DNA of 64,000 nt from Castor canadensis. Its lineage: Eukaryota > Chordata > Mammalia > Rodentia > Castoridae. The stretch lies in contig NC_133387.1 of assembly GCF_047511655.1 (NCBI RefSeq), forward strand, positions 23,182,353 to 23,246,352, in the 5' to 3' direction. Below the pieces are notes generated by a model. That model was not told the DNA's origin. It was given only the letters and a program-made list of their open reading frames with translations, and did not search any database. Shown in pieces: positions 1 to 12,040 of this stretch (position 1 is the first letter of the stretch; each line of letters starts with the position of its first letter). Both the position numbers and the translations under genes were made by a program.

Positions 1-345
1 TCAATCCAGAACGCGTGAGCACGTTTAAACTGTTTTCTCCTCTCTTAAATGGTACAGTGAAAGTATCTTCCTCCTAAAGTAGATACTGAATGAATTCATG
101 AGTGTCTAACGCTTAGCCTGCTGCTAACAAATACTTTAAAAAGTAGTGGTGGTCATTACCGACTTCATAACCGGCCAACCTGCCATGAGTGTGGACCATG
201 GCTTATTCCTTTTTCCTTTTAATCCAAGTGTCCAACAAAGTTAGTTAGTGTTTAAAAATTTTTGCAGCTGCCATTTTGAGGGCAATGCTAAAGTCAAATA
301 AGTGATTTTTAATAACTTCTATTTCCCTAAAAAATATTTTACTGA
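1..345. other. Intergenic sequence without recognised features
   Basis: AT-rich sequence upstream of the first SINE. I see no coding potential and no repeat I can name. Confidence 0.4.
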
Positions 346-737
346 AGGCTGGGCTCAGTGGTACATACCTGTAATCCCAGCTCTAAGGGAGGCAGAGAAA
401 GGAAGATGAAGGTTTGAGGCCATCCTGAGCAAAAATTAGCAAGATCCTATCTCAAAAACAAAGCAGAGCCAGTCATACGTGTAATCCTACTCACTTAGGA
501 GGCCGGGATTGGGAGGACCACGGTTTGAGGCCAGCTCTGGGAAATAGTTGGTAAGACCCCCATTTTCAAAATAATCAGAGCAAAATGGACTGGAGGTGTG
601 GCTCAAGTGGTAGAGCACCTGCTTTGCAAGTGTAAAACCCTGAATTCAATCCCAGTTCCAACAAACCAAAAAAAAAAAAATACCTGCTTAGCAAGTGCAA
701 GGCCTTGGTGTGAGCCTAGCACCACAAAAGAAAAAAA
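346..737 (+). repeat. Compound B1-like/ID SINE
   Basis: A 7SL-like left part with 'cctgtaatcccagct' is followed by a second partial B1-like unit and an ID-type tRNA-derived unit (about 591-660) with an A-rich tail. A shorter second ID tail, 'tgcttagcaagtgcaaggcc', follows, so at least two insertions or an internal duplication are present. Confidence 0.8.
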
Positions 738-871
738 TTGAGACTTAGGCAATGGTTCAAAGTTTCTTGGATCAACTGTCTTTTGTTTGTTTATTTTTGT
801 TTTGTGATGCTTGGTCTCCTACAGTCACCTCTAGCGCCTCACAATTTTAGTTTTACTTTGCTTTCTTTAAT

Positions 872-1088
872 AAATTTTTTTTGGCAGAAGTGAGGTTTGA
901 ACTCAGGACTTCGCGTTTACAAAGCAGGCATTCTACTGCTTGAGCCACACCTCCAGTCTATTTTGCTCTGGTTATTTTGGAGATGGGGCCTCTTGAATTA
1001 TTTCCCCAGGCTGACTTTGAACCTCCATCCTCTCCATCTCAGCCACCCAAGTAGCTAGGATTTTAGGCATGAGCCACCAGTGCCCGGC
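872..1088 (-). repeat. Dimeric ID/B1-like SINE, minus strand
   Basis: It begins on the + strand with a T-run, then the reverse of the ID unit ('gaactcaggacttcgcg', 'gcttgagccacacctccag'), then the reverse B1-like unit ending in 'gtagctaggattttaggcat'. Confidence 0.8.
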
Positions 1089-1143
1089 TTTGAATACGTT
1101 TTTAATGAACTCTGAATGAAGTATCAAGTCAAAAAATGCGTCC

Positions 1144-1432
1144 AAGGGCTGAGGGCGTAGCTCAGTGGTAGAGCTCTCTCCCAGGATACAGCAGGCCCTG
1201 GGTTCTATACCAGGCTCCTCCAAGCTGAGCACCAGTGGCTCACGCCTGTAATCCTAGCTACTCGAGAGGCAGAGATCAGGCAGATCATGATTCAAAGTCA
1301 GCCCAAATAGTTAGTGAGACCCTATTTCTAAAAACCCCATCACAAAAAAGGGCTGGTGGAGTGGCTCAAGGTGTAGGCCCTGAGTTCAAGCCCCAGTACC
1401 ACAGTACTGCAAAAAAAAAAGAAAAAAAAAAT
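1144..1432 (+). repeat. ID-like monomer followed by B1-like/ID dimer
   Basis: A tRNA-Ala-like monomer with the A-box sequence 'gtagctcagtggtagagc' (about 1144-1224) abuts a dimer ('gtggctcacgcctgtaatcc', then 'ggctggtggagtggctcaag') with a long A-rich tail. The first unit keeps a better A box than the other copies here, but it has no CCA end or intact cloverleaf, so it is not a tRNA gene. Confidence 0.8.
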
Positions 1433-1914
1433 GCCTCCCAAACCATTATCTCAAGATATCTTCAAATCACTCTCACAAAAGTCTTATTAAATTCTACAAA
1501 GGGTAGGGAGAATTATTATTAATTAATCTTTTAATTAATGCTTATCATAAGTGATATATCAGTCCTTAGGAAAATTTATGAGACAGCAATGTTGTAATGT
1601 TTTATGTGTCACGTGTTCATTTTATGGTTTGTTGGAGACTTTTGTGTAATTAATGTGATCTGTACATTTATATATACTTTTTAAAAGCTTCAGAGCACAC
1701 GTTTATTATTTTAAGTGGCTATAAAAGGTTTATAGTTCTTTGGTCTTATGACATCTCCAGTCACATCTGGGTTTTTGTTGCCAAGTTTTTACTCCCAACC
1801 GCAGCATTATTTTATGGAGAAGATATGACCTGCTTAACGGTGATTTGCTGTCTGATTAGCTTCCAGGGGCACAAAGTAGAGAAGCATGATTCCTTCTCCC
1901 TTAAAACTTCATCC

Positions 1915-2056
1915 CAAGCCAGGCATGGTAGTTTACCAGCTACTTGAGAGATAGAGATTGTGAGGATCAAAGTTTGAGGCCATTCCAGGCAAAAAATTAG
2001 CAAGACTCCATCTCAACAAGTACCAGGAGAGTTGGCGTGTGCTCCTGTAATCCCAA
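1915..2056 (+). repeat. B1-like SINE fragment
   Basis: It reads 'gccaggcatggtagtttacc' through 'gtgctcctgtaatccc'. A second partial B1 unit begins where the first ends, and no ID part follows. Confidence 0.65.
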
Positions 2057-2729
2057 ATAGAATCTCTCTGAAAGAATCCAAAAGACACTGAAAGCACTGG
2101 ATGTCTATGAGCAGGGGAAGGAGAGGAGGGGAAGGAGAGAGAGCGGCCATCTTGTACTTTGTGAATCTGTGAATTACTACCTATGCTGGAAACTGTTTTC
2201 CCCACCCCGTCAATATTTACCTGGTCACCTGTGTACACTTGTGCCTTCGCTGATACGTCACTTTGTCAAGCCTCAGCTACGTGTTTCAACACATGTCGCA
2301 GTCAGGTTCTAAACTTCTGACAGCCCAGTGTCGTGCCTTTCTCTCATTCATTTTCTATCCTCCAGGATTCCAGTGATGTGTGATGCCCACCAGGTCCCCA
2401 GAATGCTTGTGACGGATCCAGCACCTTGATGTCTCCATCACGATTTCACTCAGCAACCATTGCAGAGCTGCTTCTGGGAGATGGCGATGGACAGGAGGCA
2501 GCAGAAGGCAGAGGAGAACGTGAGGACCTGTTTATCAGCGTGTGGCAAAGGCTCCCAGGGCAATATGAAGGAGTGCCTAAAGGGAGAAAAAGGCAGAAAA
2601 CCGGCTTCACGATTGGGCAGTTTTGAGACATGCCTTTTAAAGAACACAGAGGATTCTGGGGGAGAAAAGGGTTCCCTTGAAGCGTGCAGTTCTTTAACAC
2701 AGCTACGGTGGAGGCCACCGTTCACTGTC

Positions 2730-2872
2730 TGGCTTTAGAAGCCCAGGTCTGCCACTACTACCTTTGTGACTCGGGCAAGCATTCAATCCACTAGGCCTCA
2801 GTGTTCTTATCTGTAAGTAGGAAGAGAGTCGTTCCTTCCTCACAGGTTTGTATGAAAGTTGAATAATACAAT
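2730..2872 (+). repeat. MIR element
   Basis: The MIR core order is visible: 'gactcgggcaagcattcaat', then 'ctcagtgttcttatctgtaa', then the region leading to 'atgaaagttgaa'. It is diverged, as expected for this ancient tRNA-derived SINE. Confidence 0.6.
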
Positions 2873-2875
2873 GCC

Positions 2876-3091
2876 TTTCTTTTTTGGCAGCACTGGGGTT
2901 TGAACTCAGGGCCTCACACTTGCTAATGAGGCTCTCTATCGCTTGAGCCACTCCACCAGCCATTTTTGTGTTGAGTATTTTTGAGATAGGGTCTCACAAA
3001 CTATTTGCTCCAGCTGGCTTCAAACCATGGTCCTCCTGATCTCTGCCTCCTGAGTAGCAAGGACTATAGGTGTGAGCCACCAGTGCTGGCT
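2876..3091 (-). repeat. Dimeric ID/B1-like SINE, minus strand
   Basis: Reverse ID unit ('ggggtttgaactcagggcct', 'cgcttgagccactccaccag') joined to a reverse B1-like unit ending in 'aaggactataggtgtgagcc'. It sits directly after the MIR copy. Confidence 0.8.
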
Positions 3092-3357
3092 CTTACAACA
3101 CATTTCAAAGAGGACCTGTTATAAAGTAAGTCCTCAGCGAACAGCAGCCATAATTATTGGACCTTAGATTGTTATCCGATGCATGAAGAAGAAAACATCG
3201 TCCAAGACTGAATCCAACTTTAGAGATCCACAGTTAGTCCAGGCTCTCTGACTTCCTGTGGCCCCAGGAGCCCCTCATTCCATGGACTCAGTGTGTTTCA
3301 GTTTCCAAGTAAAACTTTGCAGCCTGGAGTGGAATTTTGGTTTTCAAGTGAGGAGAT

Positions 3358-3474
3358 GGGGCTAGGGCAGTGGTGCCTGTAGTCCCAGCTTCTTGGGAGG
3401 CAGAGGCAGAAGATCCCTTGAGCCCAGTGGTTCATGACCAGCCTGGTTTAGAGTGACCCTGTCTCAAAAACAGT
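3358..3474 (+). repeat. B1-like SINE monomer
   Basis: The 7SL-like monomer reads 'agtggtgcctgtagtcccag' and ends in 'gaccctgtctcaaaaaca'. There is no ID part. Confidence 0.65.
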
Positions 3475-4002
3475 AAGTGGAGAGAAAAATGCTGATGGGT
3501 CCCGAGAGGAAACTGAAGACTCTGGGCTTGGAATGGTGCAGTGCAGAGACCTGGGGTTTGGGAATGAGTGGGACACCACGCATTGAAGGATGGCTTGGAG
3601 CCTTATTTCTGGGTGCAAAGCAGCTGGCTGAGCCGGATGCCCGACAGTGGTACAGACTGGGCAGTCCTTTGATCCTGTAGGTGGTCGCTGTTAGAAAAGT
3701 CAAGCCCCCTTGGGTTACCACGGTGAGGGGGAGGAGGTGTGCCCTTTGTGACCGATGGTCCCTAGGCACAGACATCTTAATTAAACTTCCAGGCTTTTCT
3801 TCTAAACAGTCCGAACTATTGTCCTCATAAGTTCTCTGTATGGACAGAAAACACTTGGGGTAAGAACTCTGGGATGGAGTGACTGAGGTCCCTCCACAGA
3901 GAAGGGAGCCGGTGAACCTGACAGTTGTCTGCTTCCTTCAGAAGGAGCTAGGTGATGACCCACCTAGGACCCCGGAGCAAACTGCTGGGTCTCCCCTCCC
4001 CC

Positions 4003-4032
4003 ACATCCCTGCCCCCCCCCCGCCCCCCACCA
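4003..4032 (+). repeat. Poly(C)-rich low-complexity tract
   Basis: A near-pure C run interrupted by single G and A bases, about 100 bp before the CCCCT array. Confidence 0.6.
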
Positions 4033-4132
4033 TCTCCCTGTCTAGGCCATGGGTACACGGTTCATGGCAAATAGCACAGAGCAGGCAATCAAAATTCTCC
4101 TGCCATGGGTTGAAGTTGAAAAAGACATTTTT

Positions 4133-4173
4133 TCCCCTCCCCTCCCCTCCCCTCCCCTCCCCTCCCCTCCCTC
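4133..4173 (+). repeat. (CCCCT)n pentanucleotide repeat
   Basis: About eight tandem copies of CCCCT, followed by a T-run that opens a reverse ID fragment. It probably grew from the tail of that SINE. The G-rich complement could form a G-quadruplex. Confidence 0.85.
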
Positions 4174-4238
4174 TTTTTTTCACGGAGCCGGGATCCAATC
4201 CAGGGCCTCCCACGTTCTAAGCAAGTGCTCTGCCCAAA
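4174..4238 (-). repeat. ID-like SINE fragment, minus strand
   Basis: Reverse ID sequence 'gatccaatccagggcctccc' and 'taagcaagtgctctgcc', broken off before the 5' end of the element. Confidence 0.55.
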
Positions 4239-4527
4239 GCAGCATTTTTGTGACGTAAGATGGAGCAGTCACCCTTGGAGTTGAAGTGACTGCCCTGGTC
4301 AGTATTAGAGAGCCACCTATGCCCACGAGAGACCACGATAAAACAAACATTCATAAGAGCAAGAGAGGTAATCGCTACAAAGAGTAATGTATTCGTCCCA
4401 GCTTTCCATCAACTTTGCCTCCAGAGTTTGGAATTGTCTCTGAAGGAGTGAGGGTCGATGTTCTTCCCTCATTCCACAGATAAGGAACTACCGTTTAAAG
4501 AGTTTCCTGACATCTGGAACTACTGGA

Positions 4528-4668
4528 CTGCACTGGGTATAGTGGCACATGTCTGTAATCCCAGCACTGGAGAGGCTGAGGCAGGAGGATTGAGAGTTCA
4601 AGGTCAGTCTGGGCTATATAGCGAGACCCTGTCTCAAAAAATCCCGACAAGACAACAAAACAAAAGTT
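4528..4668 (+). repeat. B1-like SINE monomer
   Basis: It reads 'agtggcacatgtctgtaatc', then 'gaggctgaggcaggagg', then 'gcgagaccctgtctcaaaa' with an A-rich tail of short C/G-interrupted units. It closely resembles the proto-B1/Alu layout. Confidence 0.75.
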
Positions 4669-4740
4669 AGTGGGCTGCGGGGCAAAGTATAGAAACATGA
4701 CTTTTTGCTTTTAAAATTATCTCTGGAAATGGACTCATTT

Positions 4741-4850
4741 TCCCAGCGAGTGTTTACTGAGCACCTACCAAGACAAGGCATGGTGGTAGACACTAAGATA
4801 TAGGTGTGACACAGAGACAAGGCTTGTGACCTCATGGAGTTTGAGTACAT
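4741..4850 (+). repeat. Ancient interspersed repeat fragment (MIR/L2 group)
   Basis: The words 'gtgtttactgagcacctacc' and 'cctcatggagtttgagtac' match a widespread ancient mammalian repeat. I cannot name the family with confidence. Confidence 0.35.
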
Positions 4851-4975
4851 TGGGAAGCCAGTACTGCACACACAGAGACACACCTAGAAATGGACACACC
4901 GGCCATGAGGGAAGAGAGGAGCTATCGGGGATACTCCTTACACTCTATGGTTCTTGAAGTCTGTGATTATTTCAT

Positions 4976-5058
4976 TTTATTATTTGCAGTGCTAGGGATC
5001 AAAGCCAGGGTCTTGCAATGCTAAGCAAGCTCTATCACTGAGCTACACCCCCTCGCCC
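4976..5058 (-). repeat. ID-like SINE monomer, minus strand
   Basis: Reverse ID unit with 'gcagtgctagggatcaaagc' and 'tcactgagctacaccccct'. Its A box is of the classical 'gtagctcagtg' type, unlike the commoner 'gtggctcaagtg' type in this window. Confidence 0.65.
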
Positions 5059-5649
5059 AAGTCTGTGATTACATTCAACTTCTGGAAGGTCAGGATTCTT
5101 CCCAACTTGAGGGTTTCACTTGGAATTCCCTCTGGAATTCTCACTGGGCCTCTGCAAAAGGCACTATTGATGATGGGGGAATGGGGGACGGGGGTGGGGG
5201 GTGGGGGGAGCTCCTTTTCTTTAGTCCCAGCCCCCTTTGCTACAGGCTCACTGCTCCCAGCTGTGTGCCTCAGTGTGCAAATGTTATCAAAATGCTCCGA
5301 TGACACGGGAAAAAACAATGCCCCAGGGGTTAATGAAGTCATGGGAACCTCCGCCTTGTCCCTCGCTGTCATCTGTCCATATCTGGGCCAGTGTGTTTAC
5401 CTTTGCAGTCTGCAGGCCTTCCCTGGGGGTCCTAGCAGGGCTGCTCTAGCTGTCCCCATTCTGTACCAGGGGGAAGGACACCTGAGCTAGAGACTTTCCC
5501 TAACGTTCAGAAATGTCCAAGACAGAAGAAATAAGGGGGTTACAAAAACCTGGGTGTTGTGAACCGATTAACCAGGAAGGCTGGGGGGGGAGGGGGTGAA
5601 GAACACCAAACCCTCAACACCTTAACAATTATCAACCAAGACCTTTTGG

Positions 5650-5861
5650 AGCAGAGTGCTGGTGATTCACGCCTGTAATGCTAGGTACTCAGGAGGCAGA
5701 GATCCAGAGGATCATGGTTCAAAGCCACCCCAGGAAGATAGTTTTCGAGACCCTATTTTGAAAGACCCATCACACAGAGAGAAAGAGAGAGAAAAGGGCT
5801 GGTGGAGTAATTCAAGGTGTAGGCCCTGAGTTCAAACTCCAGTACTGCAAAACAACAAAAC
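5650..5861 (+). repeat. B1-like/ID dimer SINE
   Basis: Left unit 'ggtgattcacgcctgtaatg', a GA-rich middle linker, then the right unit 'gggctggtggagtaattcaa' ending in an A-rich tail. Confidence 0.8.
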
Positions 5862-6339
5862 TTTTGGAAGACTCATGGGACAGTGAAAAGGATGTGGGAA
5901 GCAATAGGGTGAAATGCTGCATGCTGGGGCCATTCTGATTTTTTGCAAGTGGAGGAAGAAGCTCAGGGATGTGAAGGATCCAGTGACTCAATGCCAAGTT
6001 CTTGTGTGTATTTAATTTAAACGCAGGGAGGGCATGGTCTCTGTGTATTGTATAGCAAGGGTTCAGTAGCTAAAAACTGCAAGGCTAAGGCCATGTGCCT
6101 TTTTATTTGGGTTGGGAGGAATTTGTAGGGGTATTCAGGGCAGTGTGGATGTGATGAGCGTGCAAGTACGTTGTGTGGATGAGCCAATCATTTCTTGGAA
6201 TGGAGGCAAGCCCTCATCGGTTCATCTTTATGGTATATTTTATGTCATTTGTAAGAGCTGATATTTCATTTTTTCACCTTGTTTATGAGACAGCAGACAA
6301 AAATCTAATACAATTAACATCACTTTGTGGTTAGACCAC

Positions 6340-6512
6340 ATGCAGTCACTCTTAGCATCAGGCTGGCAGAGTTGAACCCTGACTCCACGACTCAATGATT
6401 GTGGGATCTTGTGCAAGTTACTTCATTTCCACAAGAGCCCAATCTCTTCATCAGGAAATTAGGATTAATAAAAGCACTCGTTTGATGGACTTGTGAAGAT
6501 TAAATGGTGCCG
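6340..6512 (+). repeat. MIR element
   Basis: A well-preserved MIR core: 'gtgggatcttgtgcaagtta', then 'ctcttcatcaggaaattagg', then 'gtgaagattaaatgg'. Confidence 0.7.
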
Positions 6513-6589
6513 GCCATGTTTTCATCTGACTTGGTACTGGCAGATTTGTCAGCCGCCGCTCACATTGTTCTTACAATTCAATGCCCATT

Positions 6590-6945
6590 GCTAAGATTTG
6601 CATATGCCACCAAATTTCATGTATTGGGAAGTTGGTCCCCAAAGTGTTGAGAAGGGGGACCCAGAAGTGATTGAGGCATGAGGGTTCTGTTATGAATGGG
6701 TTATCTTGGAAGTGGCTTTGGTGTAAAAGCAAGCTCTCTCTAGCGTGCTTGCTCTGTCTCGATGTGTGATACCCTCCACCATGTCGTGATGCACCAAGAA
6801 GGCCTCCTACAGGGGCCAAGGAGATGCCGGCACTATGCTCTTGACTTCCCAGCCTCCAGAAGCATGAGCTAAATAAACTTGCATTCTTTGTAAATTACTC
6901 TGTCTCAGAGATTCAGTTACAGCAACAGCAAATGGCCTAAGACCC
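6590..6945 (+). repeat. ERVL-MaLR LTR (solo or fragment), + strand
   Basis: The layout follows THE1/MST/MLT1-type LTRs: a 5' 'gcatatgccaccaaatttca' region, a central 'ccatgtcgtgatgc' part, 'cttcccagcctccagaagca', and a poly(A) signal AATAAA at 6872-6877, ending near 'gcaaatggcctaagacc'. No internal retroviral sequence flanks it. Confidence 0.65.
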
Positions 6946-7032
6946 AAGTATCCAACCGTTGAGTATTATCTTATGTCTGACATAGTGCTAAAGACACTGT
7001 GCTTTATTTGTCTGCACATGCAACAAATAAAG

Positions 7033-7364
7033 GGAGTCAGGTGTGGTGACTCATACCTGTAATCCCAGCTTCTCAGGAGGCAGAGATTTGGAGGATCACG
7101 GTTCTAGGTCAATCCAGGTAAAAAGTTAGAAAGACCCCATATCAACCAACAAGCTGGTGCATACCTGCCATTCCATCTATGGGGTATTTGTATAAATAGG
7201 AGGGTTCAGACTGGTCTGGGTAAAAATGCAAGACCCTATTGTAAAAGTTAACTCAAGCAAAAAGTGGTTGAGTGGTAGAGTGGTTCAAGTGATAGAGTGC
7301 CTGCCTAGCAAGTGTGAGGCCATGAGTTCAACCCCCATACCACCTTCCTATCTAAATAAATACC
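7033..7364 (+). repeat. Compound B1-like/ID SINE
   Basis: Two successive B1-like units, the second much decayed (about 7150-7240), precede an ID unit ('gtgcctgcctagcaagtgtg'). The A-rich tail is imperfect. Confidence 0.75.
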
Positions 7365-8750
7365 TTTTCCCAGGCAGTGGGAGAGGAAGAAAATTACTTA
7401 GAGCCAGAATTTGGAAGGTCTTGAATGCCAAGTTGGGGAATTTGGGCAGCAGAAAAGCTGAGGACTTTGAGCAGGTGAGGGACACAATCCCATGTCATTC
7501 TGAGGCCAGTACTCTGGAGGGAAAGCAGGGGAGGAGAGAAGTGAGGGTGCGAGAGCCAGGCCCTGCCAAGGGTCCCAGGGAAGCCAGACACAATTCTGTC
7601 TTCATGGAGCTTGGAGTTTATCCCATAAATACAGCACAGGCAGGTCAACGTCCAGACAGACGGCCACAGAGCAAAGCTATGTGTACCTTGAGGCGGATGT
7701 CAGCGAAGCAAGGTGTTCATTCCCTCACCTGTAACACAGGAGAATGATAACCCATTCACCTTTCTGGAATTTTGAGGATTCAGTCATGTTGGGACAGAGA
7801 CGTGTTGAGCAGCAGGCCCAGATGGTTGTGGGCCTGGTCAGCCTTGGGGGTGGAGGAAGCCCATTGTATGCTGGTCTCATTGTCCCATCCGGAGGAATGG
7901 AGGATGGTCCCGGTCCAGATGACTCTGGAAAGCACCTCTAGATGTATAATGAAGACTGAACCGAAGTTGATGCCTTAGGGGCTTTTTTTTTTTTTTTTTA
8001 ATTACAACTGCCCAGTTCCATCTCCAGGGCATGTCTCTTCTGCTCCTGCCAGGGGACCTGTGGCTATCCGAGTAGTGACACCAGCAGTTGTGGGTCACAG
8101 ATGTATGATTAAGGGATAATCGTGACAAGGAGGTAAGGGGCTTTGTTAGAACAGTAACTGGAGGTATAGGCTACTTCTGGAACCTTCTTTGTTTGTGCAA
8201 GTGAGGATGTCACCTCAGCTCTCCAGACCTCAGCTTTCTTCTCATGGAGGAGGGCATTGGGCCCAATGACCTCTAACATCCGCTGAGCCTTGGGCTCTCT
8301 CTGAATCCAAGGTGTGTGAGAACTCAGAGGCCCCTGTACACATAGCTCCGTTAAGCAGAAGGGACATCTGATTTTAGAACCTGTAGCCCTGGCCCGTGAT
8401 GGACGTGGCCATTGTGGAAAGCCCTCTCTATCTGCTGCCCTGGGGCATGACCTGCCTCTCTGACCTGGGACACAGCTTTCAAGAGGGAGGTGAAACTGGG
8501 AACCAAATAGGCATGGGAGCCACTCTTCTGTGGGTACACAAATACCACTGGCCATTTGTCAGGTACCAACTAGGCGTTATGCCTCCCTCAGATTGTCACA
8601 GGGATTCTGTACGATTGTTATTATTTATTTTATAGAGACTTAAGCCACTAAGCCACAGTGCAGGATTACATTCTGGGCTGACTCACTCCAAGGCCACCTC
8701 CCAGCTGCCAGACAGACACACACCTTTAGCAAGAGAGTGCTTTAGCCCAA
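7365..8750. other. Intergenic sequence, mostly unique
   Basis: Apart from a poly(T) run at 7983-7999 I recognise no repeat and no gene. Open frames here lack any family signature and splice context. Confidence 0.4.
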
Positions 8751-8751
8751 G

Positions 8752-10192
8752 ATGAGTCCCTCTGTCCCTGCTTCCCATCCTGTCTCTTGGAACTTTTCTA
8801 CTTCAACTGGCTTCTTTCTCCCAGCCCACAACCATCGACACTTTCCACTCTTCAAACAAAGCAATGCACACAAGATTTTCTCTTGGCCTTGGGTTCTCCC
8901 TCCTTCCCTTCACGTCCACACTGCCTCCATTTCCCAGCTCCATTTTCTACTCCCCCTCCCTGCCCCCAAGTCATCACACTATATGGAACTCACTCTGGGT
9001 AAGAACCAAAGGTACCCTTTTACTGCCAGACACAGGCAGTGGACTCTAGTCCTTCTGGTAGATGACAATACCCTGACCATCTCATTGCTACTAAAACATG
9101 CTCCTCCCTCCAGTTCTGCAGCACCTGCTCTCTTGGTTGAATGCATTCGGCAATGCATTCTGTATCTCCCTTTCCATGAACATAAATCTTTTACAGGGCT
9201 CCATCTACCATCTCTTCCTTCTCCACCACAGTGCATTCTGGGCACATCCTCTTCAGTCGCCCAGACAACCCCTTATGTACATTGGTCACTTCCAATCTCT
9301 ATTCCCAGTCCAGTCCTAATCTCAGGTCTGAGGTTCAATGCCACACATGGAACTTCCAGAAATGACCCTGACTGTGTCTTAGGCCTTGAGTGTCAATACA
9401 TTTTTATTTTCTTCTCCCAAATCTGTGTCTGGTCTTATCTCCTCCATTTCAGTACCATCCATCTCCTATCCAGGTGGCACTCAGAAAACCTACCCAGCAT
9501 CTCAGTGGTAAACCTAGACCCTACCATGCCTTTATACCCTCCACACTCCACACGCACTGCACCATACCTGCATCTACACCCTTCTGCCCCCAAACACCTC
9601 TTGCCTCAGGCCCCTTCTCTTCTTTCCCACTGCCACCATTGTCTGAGTTCACTGCCTTCAGGGACAGCTGCTCTGGTCTCCCATTGTGCTGTGCTTACCT
9701 CCCACCTTCCACCTGCCCACCCATTGCTAAGTGCACTACAGCTAGAATGATCTTTCTCATATGAAAAGCCGTCCTGAGGATCTTGTCCTTATTCATCTCT
9801 GCAGCCTCATCTTCCATCACTCCCACAAACCCTGTGCTGTGTTTAGGGGAAAATCCCTGCAGAGCTCAGCTCCTTTCCTCATCTGTACCTGTTGTTTCAT
9901 CTGCCGGAAATGCCTTGCCTTTTGCTCTTCCCCTGGGGTCCTGCATCTCCCCAGACACCCAAGTCCCTTCCTTCAGGTGTCTTCCCTGTCCTCCCCAAGT
10001 GAGCTGTACAGTCCTACTCTGTGCTGCCCAGGCCATTTGTCACAATCACTACCACCTGCTAGCCATGTTTGCGTACAAGTATTGCTTCTCCCCTGCGAGG
10101 CTGAAAGCTATGCCATGGACATTTGCATTCTTGGCATGGTGCACAGTGCCTGGCACAGTGCCTGTTAGAGTAGATATGGTTGGATAATAATA
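8752..10192 (+). repeat. Long L2 LINE remnant (3' part)
   Basis: A pyrimidine-rich stretch that follows the known order of the L2 3' portion: 'gctagaatgatctttct' near 9740, 'cggaaatgccttgcctttt' near 9905, a 'ccttcaggtgtcttccctg' section near 9970, and 'cacagtgcctggcacagtgc' near 10143. An open frame of 332 codons at 8752-9750 lies inside it; it is Ser/Pro/His-rich with no domain and reflects the C-rich, stop-poor composition. The 5' part (8752-9300) is less certain. Confidence 0.6.
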
Positions 10193-12040
10193 TATAGGGC
10201 ATTATTTTTGGGAGACATGCTCAACTTGAACCCCAGCTGAAATTACTCAGAATCACACAACTCAGCAGTCAGAGATAGAACCCACCTTGTTGATAAAATT
10301 CAACCACTTGATCTACCCAGCCTTTGTGGACTGAGCATCATCAGACACTACCTCTGGTACTGGATTCCAAGATGAATGAGACACTGCTCTGGTCCAGGGT
10401 TAGAAAGCCTAGAATCCCTGGCTTCTTATGAGTCGGTGCTGTGGCCTCAGGGGGATAAATGTGTGTACTCAACCTTCATGTTTGGAGGTGTGGTGGGAGA
10501 GGCTCTGTCCTAGTACTGGACATCGTGACTGAGATCAAAGCCTTTCAGGATGGGGATCAAGAGGATTTATCTGTCCTGCACTTAGGGATGTGGTCAGCAG
10601 TGTTACCAAATTGCACTTGCAGGCGAAAATCATGACCTGTAACATTGACTGCCATGGAAACACAATTTGAAACCTTGTGCCATGGGTCCCTTTGTAATAG
10701 CTCCCAGCTCGATTTGGCGTTTGCATTCAGCATCTGCATCTGTAGCTCTGTAGCTGTGTCTGCACCTGTATATAAGATAGGCTGTGCTGTCCTGAGTGGC
10801 CGGAGGAAGTAAAAGATGAACAAGAAAGACCCCACGTTAAGAAGCTGAAAGTCTACTAAGAGAGTTAGCAAAGAGATACAAATACCCAAGTGCAGGAAAG
10901 AAAGACTGAGGAATGACATGTTTACCAAGGGCTGTGCTTTTCAATTACCTTCTCACTTCTGAGCCTGCAAGTGCACTTGGTTGGAGCACAGTGCTGAACA
11001 GGCCAAAGGCACAGGCCAGTTATTTCTGGACAGTTCTGCTCGCTGACCCAGGTGAGCACTCAGTCCAGTCAGCCTCATTTTGGAAGCTTCCTTGTGCATG
11101 AGTTGGAGACTATTCAGCACAATTCTGACATCACTGTTTTCAAAGAGGAGCCCTTTTCCTCAGCCCTGATATTTACTCTCATTTCAACTTTTTGTGATTG
11201 GGTAATGGGGCCAATCCTAAACCGTGTGAATTTAAAATGTCCCAAGCTTTGCAAAGTTAATGTGATTGTTTCTGAGTTTGTAAAAACACTGATTAAATCA
11301 GACAGCATACAATACAAAATTTAAAGTCCCAGTTTAAAAAGTGCTGCTTGGTTTCAGAAGAGAAGCAAGCCTTTAGTTGGCACGGATGTTCGGTAACAGC
11401 ACTAAAAAAACATCAAAGATCAACGCACACTTATCCCAGGGCATTCACAGGGAACACCCTCTGTCTTTCCCATATGCGGCATGGAAAACGGGGCCAGAAC
11501 GATCCTGCAGAAACTTCCTGATGAAAACAGTTGGTCAGCGTCAGCCCTTCCCAAGTTTGAACGGGCGGCCGTGGAACCCCTGCCGGGCTCCAGAGCGTCT
11601 CCACGGCTGGCTGACGCCTGCAGCGCCTGCGCGCAGCCAACAGGAGGGGCTCCGAAGTCCACCGTCCCGGGGAGGCTGCTGGGTTCAGAGGACAATCCCT
11701 CTACACAGTCCTATCTGGCAGAAACCGTCCAGATTAGCTATTCAGGAGTCAAGCGCGACAAATTTACACCTTTCCCCTTTGGTGTTAGCCACCCCTCCCC
11801 CACCCGCCAGTTCTGCATCCGGGCGCGGTTGCGGTGCCTCCTTTGCAGCGGGTTCCAGGTCTGCATCCCCCAAGACGGGGAAAAACAAAAAGAAAAAGAG
11901 GGTGGCTTCTTTGTTCTTTCACCAAGTAAACTCGGCTTTATAGAATACTCCATGCCTCCCTCGCCCTCCCTCCCACCCCAAGTTTGCGCCTTTATTGTCC
12001 CCGCATCGAGTGCCAGTTGTTTCCATTGAGACGTTCCATG
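10193..12040. other. Unique sequence upstream of PODXL
   Basis: No gene or repeat is recognised. At 11110-11340 there is an AT-balanced, repeat-free block. At 11560-11860 G+C and CpG content rise modestly about 1.5 kb before the main CpG island, which could mark a distal regulatory segment. Nothing firmer can be said. Confidence 0.4.

Noticed and set aside
1144..1224. Possible tRNA-Ala gene
   Set aside because: A good A box, but the rest does not fold as a tRNA and it continues into a SINE. It is an ID-like element.
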